Shown here in pieces: positions 22,575 through 31,002 of a DNA stretch of 33,123 bases. How positions within the stretch are numbered: the first letter of the stretch is position 1; every line of letters starts with the position of its first letter. A program made the position numbers and the translations under genes. The stretch lies in the NCBI GenBank assembly GCA_002340305.1, contig DDLU01000130.1:1-33123 (forward strand), given 5' to 3'. The notes under the pieces are model-generated. The model had not been told where the DNA came from, searched no databases, and saw only the letters and a list, made by a program, of their open reading frames with translations. The stretch comes from Desulfovibrio sp. UBA2564 (GTDB lineage Bacteria; Desulfobacterota; Desulfovibrionia; Desulfovibrionales; Desulfovibrionaceae).

Positions 22575-23948
22575 TTAATTGCTTTTATTATTCCGTTGCC
22601 CGGAAGGCTTACGCTTACGCCTGCGCCTTGATGGACGACGGCGGGAAGACTTTTTAGGCTTACCTGCTTCATCTCCTTCACCGGACTTGGCAGGAACTAC
22701 AGGCTGTTTACCCTGCTCCGGCTTGTTCTGGTCCGGTTTCTGCTGCTGCGGACGATCCTTTCTCGAAGGCCGTCTGCGGCGATCCTGCTGCTGGGAATCA
22801 TCCTTGCGGCGTTCCTGCCTTGCTTCCGGTTTGTCAGCAGAAGGTTTGGAGCTTTCCGGTCTTTCCCGTTCGGCATTTCTATAATCAGGTCTGCGCTCAG
22901 AACCGGAGAACTCAGATTTGGGGAGTTCAGGTCTCTGTCTATCAGACTTAGGTCTATCTGATTTAGGACGCTCACCTCTGGAACGATCATGACGACCTCT
23001 TTCGGGTTTTGAGCGATCAGAGCGAGAACGCTGAGGTCGGGCACTTCCACCGTCACGATCTCCCCGACCTTTATCCCTGCTGTCAGAACGCCCTTTGCGG
23101 GGTTCATCAGAACGGGAGCCGGAATCAGAACCTCGTTCCCCGGCAGGTTTAATCATATCCGGCCAATCATCGAGCGGAATTTCTATTTCATCACCATGCT
23201 CCGGCAGAACGGTCAGGGTATTTCTGAAAAAGTTAGTGCGGGTTACGCGCACAGTACCATGAACGGTGTTGTACTTCTTCCCGGTTTTGGGGCTTTTGCG
23301 GTGGAAATCTTCATAGTTTTCCTGCTCAAAGGAAAGGCAACAAAGAAGTCTCCCGCAAATACCGGAAATTTTAGTCGGGTTCAGGAACAGGTTTTGCTCT
23401 TTAGCCATACGAATGGTAACAGGCGCAAATTTGCGCATGAAACGGCGGCAACAGCAAATCTGGCCGCAGTTACCGATAGCACCGAGCATCTGGGTTTCGT
23501 GCCGTACACCGATCTGGCGCAGTTCAATACGAGTCCTGTATTCCTTAACCAGATCTTTTACCAACTCACGGAAATCAATTCTCCCCGGAGCGGTAAAATA
23601 GAAAATCATTTTACTGCGATCAAAAAAAACTTCCACATCCACAAGCTTCATTTCGAGCTTCTGACGCTCAATACAATTCTTGCAGAACCTATACGCAGTG
23701 CGGGAAAGTTCCTTGTTCTCAGCTTCAGCTTCGAGATCTTCCTCCCCGGCTAAACGGTAAATGGTTTTGATGGAATCTTCAGATACATCTTCAGGAAGAT
23801 TTTGCTGAACCACAAAGACCTTGCCAAGTCCCATTCCCTGTTCGGTCTTGACTATGACCGAGTGTCCTTCACGGACAACAAACGGGCCGGACGAAAAATG
23901 ATATATCTGCCCGAAATCATTAAATTTAACGCCTAAAATCTGTGACAT
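22575..23948 (-). CDS. PSP1-domain protein (RicT/YaaT-like) with a long basic disordered tail
   Basis: Residues 1 to about 265 form a PSP1/RicT protein. In B. subtilis RicT belongs to an Fe-S-bound complex that works with RNase Y in mRNA maturation. Its cysteine signatures are present: FCKNC (89-92), GNCGQICCC (161, 165-167) and GICGRLLCC (198, 203, 204). The tail of about 180 residues (275-457) is of very different composition: Arg, Lys, Ser, Asp, Pro and Gln in degenerate short repeats (RSDRSKPERGRHDRS, RPKSDRPKSDRQRP, RRRPSRKDRP). It closes with a cluster of arginines and lysines and is certainly disordered. Such tails often bind RNA (inference). RicT in B. subtilis is about 275 residues and lacks this. 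It is upstream of metG on the same strand. Confidence 0.9.
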   Translation of the reverse strand: MSQILGVKFNDFGQIYHFSSGPFVVREGHSVIVKTEQGMGLGKVFVVQQNLPEDVSEDSIKTIYRLAGEEDLEAEAENKELSRTAYRFCKNCIERQKLEMKLVDVEVFFDRSKMIFYFTAPGRIDFRELVKDLVKEYRTRIELRQIGVRHETQMLGAIGNCGQICCCRRFMRKFAPVTIRMAKEQNLFLNPTKISGICGRLLCCLSFEQENYEDFHRKSPKTGKKYNTVHGTVRVTRTNFFRNTLTVLPEHGDEIEIPLDDWPDMIKPAGERGSDSGSRSDEPRKGRSDSRDKGRGDRDGGSARPQRSRSDRSKPERGRHDRSRGERPKSDRPKSDRQRPELPKSEFSGSERRPDYRNAERERPESSKPSADKPEARQERRKDDSQQQDRRRRPSRKDRPQQQKPDQNKPEQGKQPVVPAKSGEGDEAGKPKKSSRRRPSRRRRKRKPSGQRNNKSN

Positions 23949-24089
23949 TGTTAAAAAACCTTATATAAAACCGCAACTATTGGCGGATAAAACTTGATAT
24001 GAAGGAGTCACAATAGACCACTTCCAAAGGAACTTCAATTCTGTTTTCTATCTCTAATCGCCTTGAATAAAACAATTTTTAATATTTAG
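23949..24089 (-). other. Upstream region of the PSP1/RicT gene
   Basis: About 140 A/T-rich bases without a coding frame, presumably carrying the promoter of the PSP1/RicT gene on the minus strand. An AAGG ribosome site is visible at the gene end. I could not identify convincing promoter boxes. Confidence 0.35.
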
Positions 24090-24120
24090 CAAAAAAAATC
24101 CGCAGCAAATGCCGCGGATT
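24090..24120 (-). terminator. Terminator downstream of the CheY-like gene
   Basis: AATCCGCAGC (24097-24106) and GCCGCGGATT (24111-24120) form a tight hairpin with a 4-base loop and one mismatch. On the minus strand it is followed by a run of T. It lies 70 bases after the receiver gene. Confidence 0.7.
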
Positions 24121-24189
24121 AAACCCATATTTCAGGGAAAAAAATATCAATACAGGACAAAATTACGGCCCTGATTTTTTAACAATAAA

Positions 24190-24588
24190 CTAAACGGAAA
24201 ATCCGAGATTCTTAAGCTCCTTAACAAGCTTGTCTTCTTCAATCGGTTTAACCAGATATGAAGTGGCCCCGCCAAGAAAGAACGCATCATGGGTTTCCTT
24301 ACGGTCATCAAGCATAGTCGTAACTATTACTTTTACCGCCCCGTCTTCCTCGACTTTGAAATCTTTTTCAATGGACCTCATCTCGCGCAAAGCCTGCTGT
24401 CCATCCATTTCCGGCATCATCAGGTCAAGACAGATCAAATCATAGGAGTTACCGGACTCAAGACCTTTCTTAAATGCAAAGACAGCCTCTTCGCCGTTAA
24501 CAGCGATATCACACTGTGCATATGGCTTCATGATCTCATGCAACATATTGCGGCAATAAAAATCATCATCAACAATCAGCACCCGCAT
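24190..24588 (-). CDS. Single-domain response regulator (CheY-like receiver)
   Basis: This 132-residue protein consists only of a receiver domain: acidic pocket Asp7-Asp9 (IVDDD), phospho-acceptor Asp55 (LICLDLMMPEMDG), switch Thr90/91 (VIVTTM) and Lys114 (YLVKPIE). There is no output domain, so it must act by binding a partner, as CheY does, or as a phosphorelay intermediate. No histidine kinase or chemotaxis gene lies nearby, so it is an orphan and its partner cannot be named. A GGAGG ribosome site precedes the start. It has its own terminator, and comEC ends 124 bases upstream. Confidence 0.92.
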   Translation of the reverse strand: MRVLIVDDDFYCRNMLHEIMKPYAQCDIAVNGEEAVFAFKKGLESGNSYDLICLDLMMPEMDGQQALREMRSIEKDFKVEEDGAVKVIVTTMLDDRKETHDAFFLGGATSYLVKPIEEDKLVKELKNLGFSV

Positions 24589-24712
24589 GCAGACAAACCT
24601 CCATTCGTCATTAGCTTTACATATAAACTTCGGTCAATGGGTAGACATTGTCACTTTTGCACATGAAAAGCAAGGCTCCATTGCAGGAATAATCACAAAA
24701 TTATATTTTAAA

Positions 24713-27115
24713 TTAAGGATAATTAATAATATCCCCATTACTATTCCATTCTACGGAGAGCATCCCATATGCAGAAGTCGTATACATAGATATATTTCTT
24801 TTTTCCAGTTCCTGCACAACTTTTTCGGCTACAAATCTATAACGGTTCAAAAATCCGCAGGCAGCAAGGGCAAGTTCCGGATTAACACGTTTATACAACT
24901 CTGGAGAATATGATCCAGCACTACCATGGTGCGGAAGAACTAAAACTTTTGACTCAAGATCGAATCCGCTGTTTAACACCTGCCGTATACCTTTCCGGTC
25001 CAAATCCCCGGAAATCGCCAGCAACGGCTGTCCATTCCAGAGCAAACGCAAATAAAGCGAACGATCATTGCGGCTACCATTAAAACCGTTAAAAGGATGC
25101 AGTACTTCCATAATCAAACCGGGTTCAAGGACGATATGTTCCCCGGCATGAAGAACATGCGGAACAATGCCGCGATCTTTAAACGCAGTTTTAAATCGTT
25201 TACCAACTTTACCGCTGGGAATATCTCCGTTGGAATAAAAATTATCCACAGAAAATTTCTCAAGCAAAAAAGCCAGACCACCGGCATGATCACGATCACC
25301 ATGGGTCATGAAAATATTATCCACATGTGGCAAATGTCCATAAGCCAGCCAAGGTCCGACAATTGAACGTCCCATATCAAAACTTCCGAATCCACCGCCT
25401 CCATCTACCACTGTGCGTGTCCCGCGTGGTCCGGCGATAACCACACACTGTGACTGTCCGGTATCAAGAACATCCATGCGCACCAGCTCCGGCCCGAATT
25501 CTCCGGAAATTCGGACAATACACAATAAAACTATCGGGATAACCGGCAAATGTGCGCGAGATAATTTCCCGTGCAGGAACAAAAGAGCCGCCCCCAGCAG
25601 GAGATAATAAATAAGTACTCCTTCCCAATGCGGACGGTAAACCGCATATTCCGGCAGCACCCCGGCGACAACAGCTTTACGCACCAATTGCAGTAACCAA
25701 TCAAAAACTCCTGCTCCAGAGGCAAACAAGACCTGTGAAATATCCGGGCTGAAGACCGAAACAACAAGACCACCGACCCCGCAAATCGGCAAAATAATTA
25801 TGCCAAGCAAAGGGACAAAAAGGATATTGAAAATGAAATTTGGAGTGAACATTCCGAAATTCCAAATAACAACAGGTAATAAAGCAATGTTAGCCGACAA
25901 ACTCACATAAAATACGGAAAGCAGAAACCGTGGGCTTCTGACAAGCAAACCGTGCCCTTCAGGCATAAATCGCGCAAAAATTGGATAGAGCAAAATGATT
26001 CCAGCTACAGCCAGCACCGAAAGCTGAAAGCCAAGATCAAAAACGCTAAGCGGCGCAAAGGACAGGATCAACACAACAGCCAGAAATAAACCATCCAGAA
26101 GCATCCTGCCCCGGTTGAAAAACATGAGCAGACCCCAGAATCCGAACATGCAGACTGCCCGCAGCAATGAAGGACTGAACTGCCCCAGCCAAAGGTACAA
26201 ACACACTGGAAAAATAGAGAAAAGCACTCCCATCCGCATTCGTGGAATAGTCAAATAAATGCGCGGATAGACCAGCCCGATTAGCCATGCAAGCCCAAAT
26301 CCCATAGCAACAATGAACCCTACATGCAGCCCGGAAAGGGCCAGAATGTGCGATACTCCGGCCCTGCGAATAATTTCTACGGTGTCGTGGAAAAGATAAA
26401 AACGATTCCCGGTCAGCAGTGCCGGAAAGATCGCACCGCCCTGCGTGGGAGGGGCATTCTTGGAAATATGTTCACGCAAGGAAGACCGCAGCTTTTGCAA
26501 ACCATGCGGTTCATAAGCTTTAAGCCCACCATTCCTGATCGGGCCTTTGGTATAAGTACGGTAACGGATATCCTTGGTTCGGCAATAAAAATCATAATCC
26601 CAAAGGCCGCTGTTACGAAATCCATGGATCGGCTTAACCCGAACATTTAGCGAAACCTGCTGCCCCACAAACGGCTGCTGGTCAGGCTTTGTCCATGTCC
26701 AATTCAAAAAGCCATCAAGCTCAGTGTACCCACTGCTGCTCTGGCAACTGACTTCTTCAAGCAGAATCTTAAACCGATTACCCGGCACACCTTTAATACT
26801 GTGGATTGTTCCGCTTAATTGCACCTTTTCCCGCGCAGCCATCCATTCTGGCATGGGACCGGGACCGGGAGGAAGCACAAAATTTCCATACCAGTGCCCA
26901 ATACCAAATAGCACCAGCAGCAAAATAGCCGCGCCTTTCTCAGGCCGAAACATGAAAAGGAGGAAAAAATAGACCAGCAAAGCGGTCAAGGAAGGAAGCA
27001 TCCACTTTATGGAAATGATGCCGAAAACAAAGGCAGGAACTAGAATCTGCCAGAGAAACAGGCCCGGAAGTCCGGGCCTGTCATCTTCATTAATATAATC
27101 CGCAACCGGATTCAT
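24713..27115 (-). CDS. comEC: DNA uptake channel protein ComEC/Rec2
   Basis: This inner-membrane protein of natural transformation forms the channel for single-stranded DNA. The 800-residue protein has the full three-part layout. The N-terminal part has membrane segments and a soluble OB-like domain (VQLSGTIHSIKGVPGNRFKILLEEV). A central multi-spanning competence domain carries ALLTGNRFYLFHDTVEIIRRAGVSHILALSGLHVG. The C-terminal metallo-beta-lactamase-like domain has THGDRDHAGG (604-613) and LPHHGSAGS (near 720). The nuclease-domain histidines look intact. It starts 15 bases after the murA stop, with a weak ribosome site, so the two genes are probably one transcript. Whether the organism is actually competent is unknown, since comEA and pilus genes are not in the window. 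Confidence 0.93.
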   Translation of the reverse strand: MNPVADYINEDDRPGLPGLFLWQILVPAFVFGIISIKWMLPSLTALLVYFFLLFMFRPEKGAAILLLVLFGIGHWYGNFVLPPGPGPMPEWMAAREKVQLSGTIHSIKGVPGNRFKILLEEVSCQSSSGYTELDGFLNWTWTKPDQQPFVGQQVSLNVRVKPIHGFRNSGLWDYDFYCRTKDIRYRTYTKGPIRNGGLKAYEPHGLQKLRSSLREHISKNAPPTQGGAIFPALLTGNRFYLFHDTVEIIRRAGVSHILALSGLHVGFIVAMGFGLAWLIGLVYPRIYLTIPRMRMGVLFSIFPVCLYLWLGQFSPSLLRAVCMFGFWGLLMFFNRGRMLLDGLFLAVVLILSFAPLSVFDLGFQLSVLAVAGIILLYPIFARFMPEGHGLLVRSPRFLLSVFYVSLSANIALLPVVIWNFGMFTPNFIFNILFVPLLGIIILPICGVGGLVVSVFSPDISQVLFASGAGVFDWLLQLVRKAVVAGVLPEYAVYRPHWEGVLIYYLLLGAALLFLHGKLSRAHLPVIPIVLLCIVRISGEFGPELVRMDVLDTGQSQCVVIAGPRGTRTVVDGGGGFGSFDMGRSIVGPWLAYGHLPHVDNIFMTHGDRDHAGGLAFLLEKFSVDNFYSNGDIPSGKVGKRFKTAFKDRGIVPHVLHAGEHIVLEPGLIMEVLHPFNGFNGSRNDRSLYLRLLWNGQPLLAISGDLDRKGIRQVLNSGFDLESKVLVLPHHGSAGSYSPELYKRVNPELALAACGFLNRYRFVAEKVVQELEKRNISMYTTSAYGMLSVEWNSNGDIINYP

Positions 27116-27130
27116 GATGCGGAAAAGCTC

Positions 27131-28384
27131 TTACTCTTTCTCGCGCCAGACCTTTGCTCCAACCGCGGAAAGCTTGTCTTCCAACTTCTCGTACCCTCTA
27201 TCAAGGTGGTAGATACGCTGAACATCAGTACGCCCCTCTGCTGCCAATCCGGCAACAACCAAAGAAGCACTGGCACGCAAGTCAGAAGCCATAACCGGAG
27301 CACCGGTCATCCTTTCAACACCGCGAATCATTGCAGTGCGGCCTTTGAGTTTAATATTCGCGCCCATACGTACAAGTTCCTGCACGTGCATGAAACGGTT
27401 CTCAAAAATCTTCTCTTCGATGGTTCCGGCACCATTTGCCAAACACATTAGGGTCATAAGCTGAGCCTGCATGTCAGTTGGAAATCCTGGATAAGGCTGG
27501 GTGGTAATGTCAACACCGGAGAGAAGTCCGTTCGCACGGCGTACGCGCACGCCTCCCTCTTCTTCTTCAAGGGAAACGCCCATCTTGCGGAGTTTGTAAA
27601 CTACAGACTCAAGTTCCTGAAAAGGACAATCCTGAATCAGCAGTTCACCGTCGGTCATTGCAGCAGCAACCATGTAGGTTCCAGCCTCAATGCGGTCGGG
27701 CATGACTTTGTAGTTGCTGCCTTTGAGAGAAGGCACGCCCTGTACGGTAATAATGCTGGTGCCATGACCGGAAATTTTTGCACCGCAAGCAATCAGGAAG
27801 TTTGCAAGGTCCACAACTTCCGGCTCGCGGGCTGCGTTTTCGATAATAGTTTCACCCTCAGCAAAAGAAGCAGCCATAAGCACGTTCTCGGTACCGCCAA
27901 CGGTGGGGAAATCGAAATGGATGTGTGCCCCTTTAAGCTTATCACATTTACCATGGATATAACCGGAATCGAGATCAAAAGTTGCCCCCATCTGCTCAAA
28001 AGCGGTCAGATGCAGATCAACGGGGCGGGCACCAATGGCACAGCCACCGGGAAGTGCAACCTTGGCTTCCCCCTTAAGGGCAAGCAAGGGGCCGAGGCAA
28101 AGCACGGAAGCACGCATGGTCTTAACCAGATCATAAGGAGCTTCTATTTTAAGATCCTTAACCTCACTGCAAACAGTGTTACCTTCAAAAGAGGTCTCAC
28201 AACCCAGAATATCAAGAAGCTTGAGGGTGGTATGAATATCCCGCAAACGGGGAACATTATGCAGACAAACCGGACCTTCTGGCAGGATGCAGGCCAGCAG
28301 AATAGGCAGGGCTGCATTTTTGGAACCACTAACCCGAATCGGACCGTTAAGGGAAACTCCACCTTCAATAACTAATTTATCCAT
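27131..28384 (-). CDS. murA: UDP-N-acetylglucosamine 1-carboxyvinyltransferase
   Basis: This is the first committed step of peptidoglycan synthesis, adding enolpyruvate from phosphoenolpyruvate to UDP-GlcNAc. At 417 residues it is of standard length. Key residues are Lys22-Asn23 (GSKNAALP), the active-site loop LPGGCAIGARPVDLHL with Cys115 (the residue alkylated by fosfomycin, so sensitivity would be expected) and the late YPGFPTDMQAQ. An AAGGA ribosome site precedes ATG 28384. comEC follows after 15 bases. Confidence 0.97.
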   Translation of the reverse strand: MDKLVIEGGVSLNGPIRVSGSKNAALPILLACILPEGPVCLHNVPRLRDIHTTLKLLDILGCETSFEGNTVCSEVKDLKIEAPYDLVKTMRASVLCLGPLLALKGEAKVALPGGCAIGARPVDLHLTAFEQMGATFDLDSGYIHGKCDKLKGAHIHFDFPTVGGTENVLMAASFAEGETIIENAAREPEVVDLANFLIACGAKISGHGTSIITVQGVPSLKGSNYKVMPDRIEAGTYMVAAAMTDGELLIQDCPFQELESVVYKLRKMGVSLEEEEGGVRVRRANGLLSGVDITTQPYPGFPTDMQAQLMTLMCLANGAGTIEEKIFENRFMHVQELVRMGANIKLKGRTAMIRGVERMTGAPVMASDLRASASLVVAGLAAEGRTDVQRIYHLDRGYEKLEDKLSAVGAKVWREKE

Positions 28385-28710
28385 CTAAAAATCCTTATAT
28401 TTATCAGGTATAAGCTGCGGCAATTTAAAACATTTAACTTATAGTACGGCAGCCGAATGAAAAGACTTCGCCTTTTCCGCGACCCCTGATTGATTTCAAT
28501 ACCAAAAGAACAAATTGTTTGTGGCACAAAATAACTCTTTAGTGAAGACCGTGCGCGACCTATTTTCTTATTAAAGATAAAGGATGGCTTTATAAACAAG
28601 TTAATCATCTCTTTTACTTGCGATATTAGTTTAATTTAAAAAAAAGCATCTTTTTAAAAAAACTTCTTGACCATCACCCCCAGCTTAGTTAAACCCCTCT
28701 TCACAAACGC
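28385..28710. other. Intergenic region between murA and the tRNA-His genes
   Basis: These 326 bases show no gene. The left part should hold the murA promoter on the minus strand (not resolved). The right end holds the putative tRNA promoter at 28667-28695. The middle is A/T-rich with no repeat or stable hairpin that I can see. Confidence 0.5.
28667..28695 (+). promoter_or_regulatory. Putative promoter of the tRNA-His cluster
   Basis: TTGACC (28667-28672) and TAAACC (28690-28695) are spaced 17 bases apart. The expected start point lies about 10 bases before the first tRNA. Confidence 0.5.
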
Positions 28711-28787
28711 GGTGGGTGTAGCTCAGTTGGTAGAGCACTTGGTTGTGGCCCAAGTGGCCGAGGGTTCAAATCCCTTCACTCACCCCA
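28711..28787 (+). tRNA. tRNA-His (GTG), copy 1
   Basis: A complete 77-base cloverleaf with encoded CCA. The extra G at position -1 pairs with discriminator C73, the mark of tRNA-His. The acceptor stem is GTGGGTG/CACTCAC with one G-T pair. The anticodon stem CTTGG/CCAAG carries loop TTGTGGC, anticodon GTG. The T-arm GAGGG-TTCAAAT-CCCTT is normal. It is identical to copies 2 and 3. Confidence 0.97.
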
Positions 28788-28799
28788 TTTTGACATTTC

Positions 28800-28829
28800 C
28801 AGAGATCAGGAATCTCTGACCTCTTTTTT
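28800..28829 (+). terminator. Spacer hairpin after tRNA-His copy 1 (two alternative folds)
   Basis: AGAG-a-TCAG pairs with CTGA-c-CTCT immediately before five T residues, a terminator-like fold. Alternatively CAGAGAT (28800-28806) pairs with ATCTCTG (28812-28818). Both folds are kept in the second spacer by matched base changes. Confidence 0.6.
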
Positions 28830-28831
28830 AA

Positions 28832-28908
28832 GGTGGGTGTAGCTCAGTTGGTAGAGCACTTGGTTGTGGCCCAAGTGGCCGAGGGTTCAAATCCCTTCAC
28901 TCACCCCA
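28832..28908 (+). tRNA. tRNA-His (GTG), copy 2
   Basis: The 77 bases are identical to copy 1, including G-1, anticodon GTG and CCA. It lies 121 bases downstream of copy 1 (start to start) as part of a tandem repeat. Confidence 0.97.
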
Positions 28909-28919
28909 TTTGACATTTC

Positions 28920-28949
28920 TAGGGATCAGGAATCCCTGACCCCTTTTTT
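28920..28949 (+). terminator. Spacer hairpin after tRNA-His copy 2 (two alternative folds)
   Basis: This is the same element as after copy 1, but AGAG has become AGGG and both CTCT partners have become CCCT, so both the terminator-like fold (28921-28944, then T residues) and the shorter alternative fold are preserved. Confidence 0.6.
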
Positions 28950-28951
28950 AA

Positions 28952-29028
28952 GGTGGGTGTAGCTCAGTTGGTAGAGCACTTGGTTGTGGCCCAAGTGGCC
29001 GAGGGTTCAAATCCCTTCACTCACCCCA
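28952..29028 (+). tRNA. tRNA-His (GTG), copy 3
   Basis: The 77 bases are identical to copies 1 and 2, 120 bases downstream of copy 2 (start to start). The sequence after it differs from the other spacers and forms a strong terminator. Confidence 0.97.
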
Positions 29029-29035
29029 TATTTCG

Positions 29036-29064
29036 AAGACCGGATTTGTCCGGTCTTTTTTTTT
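29036..29064 (+). terminator. Terminator of the tRNA-His cluster
   Basis: AAGACCGGA (29036-29044) and its exact complement (29049-29057) enclose a TTTG loop and lead into a run of nine T residues, a strong intrinsic terminator. Confidence 0.92.
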
Positions 29065-29136
29065 GGTCTTTTTTTCCAGAGCCACCGCCTAACAACACTT
29101 GAGAATTAAAGCACAAAGTTTTCTTCAGAAACCCCA

Positions 29137-29165
29137 TTGACATGAAATAAGAGCGGCATTATCAG
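29137..29165 (+). promoter_or_regulatory. Putative promoter of the SulP gene
   Basis: TTGACA (29137-29142) and TATCAG (29160-29165) are 17 bases apart, leaving a leader of about 100 bases before the gene. The rest of the 29065-29273 spacer shows nothing else. Confidence 0.5.
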
Positions 29166-29273
29166 ATTCTTTTTTCCGCGCGAGACCCAGCCCCTGGCCT
29201 ATTCATTTCTCTAAAAAATATGACCACTGACTGAGCCCCACGGAGACACCACCAAAAACAAGGAGGTTTCTCA

Positions 29274-30998
29274 ATGGACACTTACGTCTGTTCAAAACTG
29301 AACCGCTTCATTCCAACCAGTTTTAAATTTATTAAATCCGGTCTCTCTCCGGCAACCGTCAGGCAGGACATCGCCGCCGGTGTAACTGTCGGTATTGTTG
29401 CCCTACCCTTGGCCATGGCATTTGCAATCGCTTCCGGGGCGAGTCCGGCAACAGGTCTTTTTACAGCTATCATTGCCGGATTCATCATCTCAGGTTTCGG
29501 CGGAACACGATTCCAGATCGGCGGACCTACCGGGGCATTCGTAATCATCATTTCCGGAATTATTGCCCGCCACGGATATGACGGTCTCATTCTCGCAACC
29601 CTCATGGCTGGAATCATGCTTTTGATTATGGGTAGTCTCGGCCTTGGTAAGCTTCTGCAATACATCCCCTATCCGGTAACAACCGGATTCACATCCGGCA
29701 TCGGTATCCTGATCTTTTCTACTCAGATTAAAGACTTCCTCGGCCTGAACATTGCCCAACTTCCAGCAGACTTCCTGCCCCGGCTTCAAGCTTGCGTACT
29801 GGCTCTGCCCAGCACTAACCCGACTACTCTGGGACTGGGAGCATTGACGGTAATTTCCATGCTGCTGGTCAGAAGATTTATCCCCCGCATTCCGGCTCCG
29901 TTCGTAGGGATTGTGCTGGCAAGTGTAATAACTTGGGCCATGGGACTGCATACAGAAACCATCGGTAGCAGATTCGGAGGAATTCCTACCATTCTGCCCG
30001 GTGCAGTTTCATTTTCCGGCCTCAACTTGATGCAGCTCAAAGCCCTGATTCCGGAAGCCCTGACCATCGCGATCCTTGCCGGGATCGAATCACTGCTCAG
30101 CGCAACCGTAGCTGACGGCATGAGCGGTGACCGCCACAACTCATCAAACGAGCTGGTAGCGCAGGGTTTGGCAAATATCGGCTCTGCTCTTTTCGGCGGC
30201 CTTCCTGCAACCGGAGCTATTGCCAGAACTGCTACCAACATCCGCGCCGGGGCACATTCACCCTTGGCAGGTATGATCCACGCCCTGACCCTGATTCTAT
30301 TCATTAAGGTCTGCGCTCCACTGGCATCTATGATCCCCCTCGCCAGCCTTGCCGGAGTGCTCATGCTTGTTGCATGGGATATGAGTGAGGTTCACCGCAT
30401 CAAACGGCTGCTCTTCGCTCCGAAGTCAGACTCACTGGTCATGCTTATCGCGCTGTTGCTGACTGTCTTTGTTGATCTGACTGTAGCGGTAGAAGTCGGC
30501 GTGGTAATGGCTGCCATGCTTTTCATGAAACGCATGAGCCAGCTGACAGACGTACACAGTCTTGATACCGGATTACCCGAAGAAGAAATCATCAACCGTA
30601 AAAGCGGACATGAAAAAGTAGTGGTCTATAAAATCAACGGTCCCATGTTTTTCGGCATGGCCCAACGATTCATCGATGTCATGAGCTTCACCCGCAAGAA
30701 GCCGGAGATCATAGTTTTCTGTATGCGCAACGTTCCGACCATGGACGCTACAGGCATTGAAGCACTCGAAACTGTTATCCGCAGGGCACATGCCCAAAAC
30801 ATTAAAGTCCTGCTTTCCGGTGTCCATCCGCGAATCAAGAAAATCATGACCCGGCTGGGAACAGATAAACTAATAGGAGCTGACAACATCTACCCCGACT
30901 TCTCAACCGCTGTAGCAAAAACAGTACTCCACCTTGACGAAGAGATTGAAATGCCAAGTTGCCCCCCTTCTAAACACTTATCTTCCACAACAATATAA
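29274..30998 (+). CDS. SulP-family anion transporter with STAS domain
   Basis: This is a membrane transporter of the SLC26/SulP family, which carries sulfate, bicarbonate or dicarboxylates. The 574 residues comprise a core of about 12-14 membrane segments (GVTVGIVALPLAMAFAIASG, FQIGGPTGAFVIIISGI, GLPATGAIARTATNIRAGAHSPLAGMIHAL) and a cytoplasmic STAS domain from about residue 440, in which RNVPTMDATGIEAL is the nucleotide/phospho-site loop. An AAGGAGG site fixes the start. It is a single-gene unit with its own promoter and terminator. Sulfate is tempting in a sulfate reducer, but E. coli DauA-like C4-dicarboxylate and BicA-like bicarbonate transporters share this architecture, so the substrate is open. 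Confidence 0.93.
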   Translation: MDTYVCSKLNRFIPTSFKFIKSGLSPATVRQDIAAGVTVGIVALPLAMAFAIASGASPATGLFTAIIAGFIISGFGGTRFQIGGPTGAFVIIISGIIARHGYDGLILATLMAGIMLLIMGSLGLGKLLQYIPYPVTTGFTSGIGILIFSTQIKDFLGLNIAQLPADFLPRLQACVLALPSTNPTTLGLGALTVISMLLVRRFIPRIPAPFVGIVLASVITWAMGLHTETIGSRFGGIPTILPGAVSFSGLNLMQLKALIPEALTIAILAGIESLLSATVADGMSGDRHNSSNELVAQGLANIGSALFGGLPATGAIARTATNIRAGAHSPLAGMIHALTLILFIKVCAPLASMIPLASLAGVLMLVAWDMSEVHRIKRLLFAPKSDSLVMLIALLLTVFVDLTVAVEVGVVMAAMLFMKRMSQLTDVHSLDTGLPEEEIINRKSGHEKVVVYKINGPMFFGMAQRFIDVMSFTRKKPEIIVFCMRNVPTMDATGIEALETVIRRAHAQNIKVLLSGVHPRIKKIMTRLGTDKLIGADNIYPDFSTAVAKTVLHLDEEIEMPSCPPSKHLSSTTI

Positions 30999-31002
30999 AC
31001 GC

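Larger units (their letters stand above)
28711..29028 (+). repeat. Tandem repeat of the tRNA-His unit, about 120 bases, three copies
   Basis: Three identical tRNA genes are separated by 44- and 43-base spacers that are themselves nearly identical. The spacers differ by one inserted T, one C/T change and three coordinated changes in the hairpin. The third copy lacks the spacer. This shows recent duplication. Confidence 0.9.

Noticed and set aside
22575..23130. Repetitive basic tail of the PSP1 gene as a frameshifted or non-coding segment
   Set aside because: The frame stays open to a single stop, and the codons keep a consistent Arg/Lys/Ser/Asp/Pro bias, so it is a real low-complexity tail.
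28790..28795. TTGACA in the tRNA-His spacers as separate promoters for copies 2 and 3
   Set aside because: No -10-like hexamer sits 15-19 bases downstream, where the hairpin begins. The match may be fortuitous.
28711..29064. tRNA cluster as an integration site for a genomic island
   Set aside because: No integrase, no partial tRNA copy downstream and no composition change were seen. The repeats are complete functional tRNAs.
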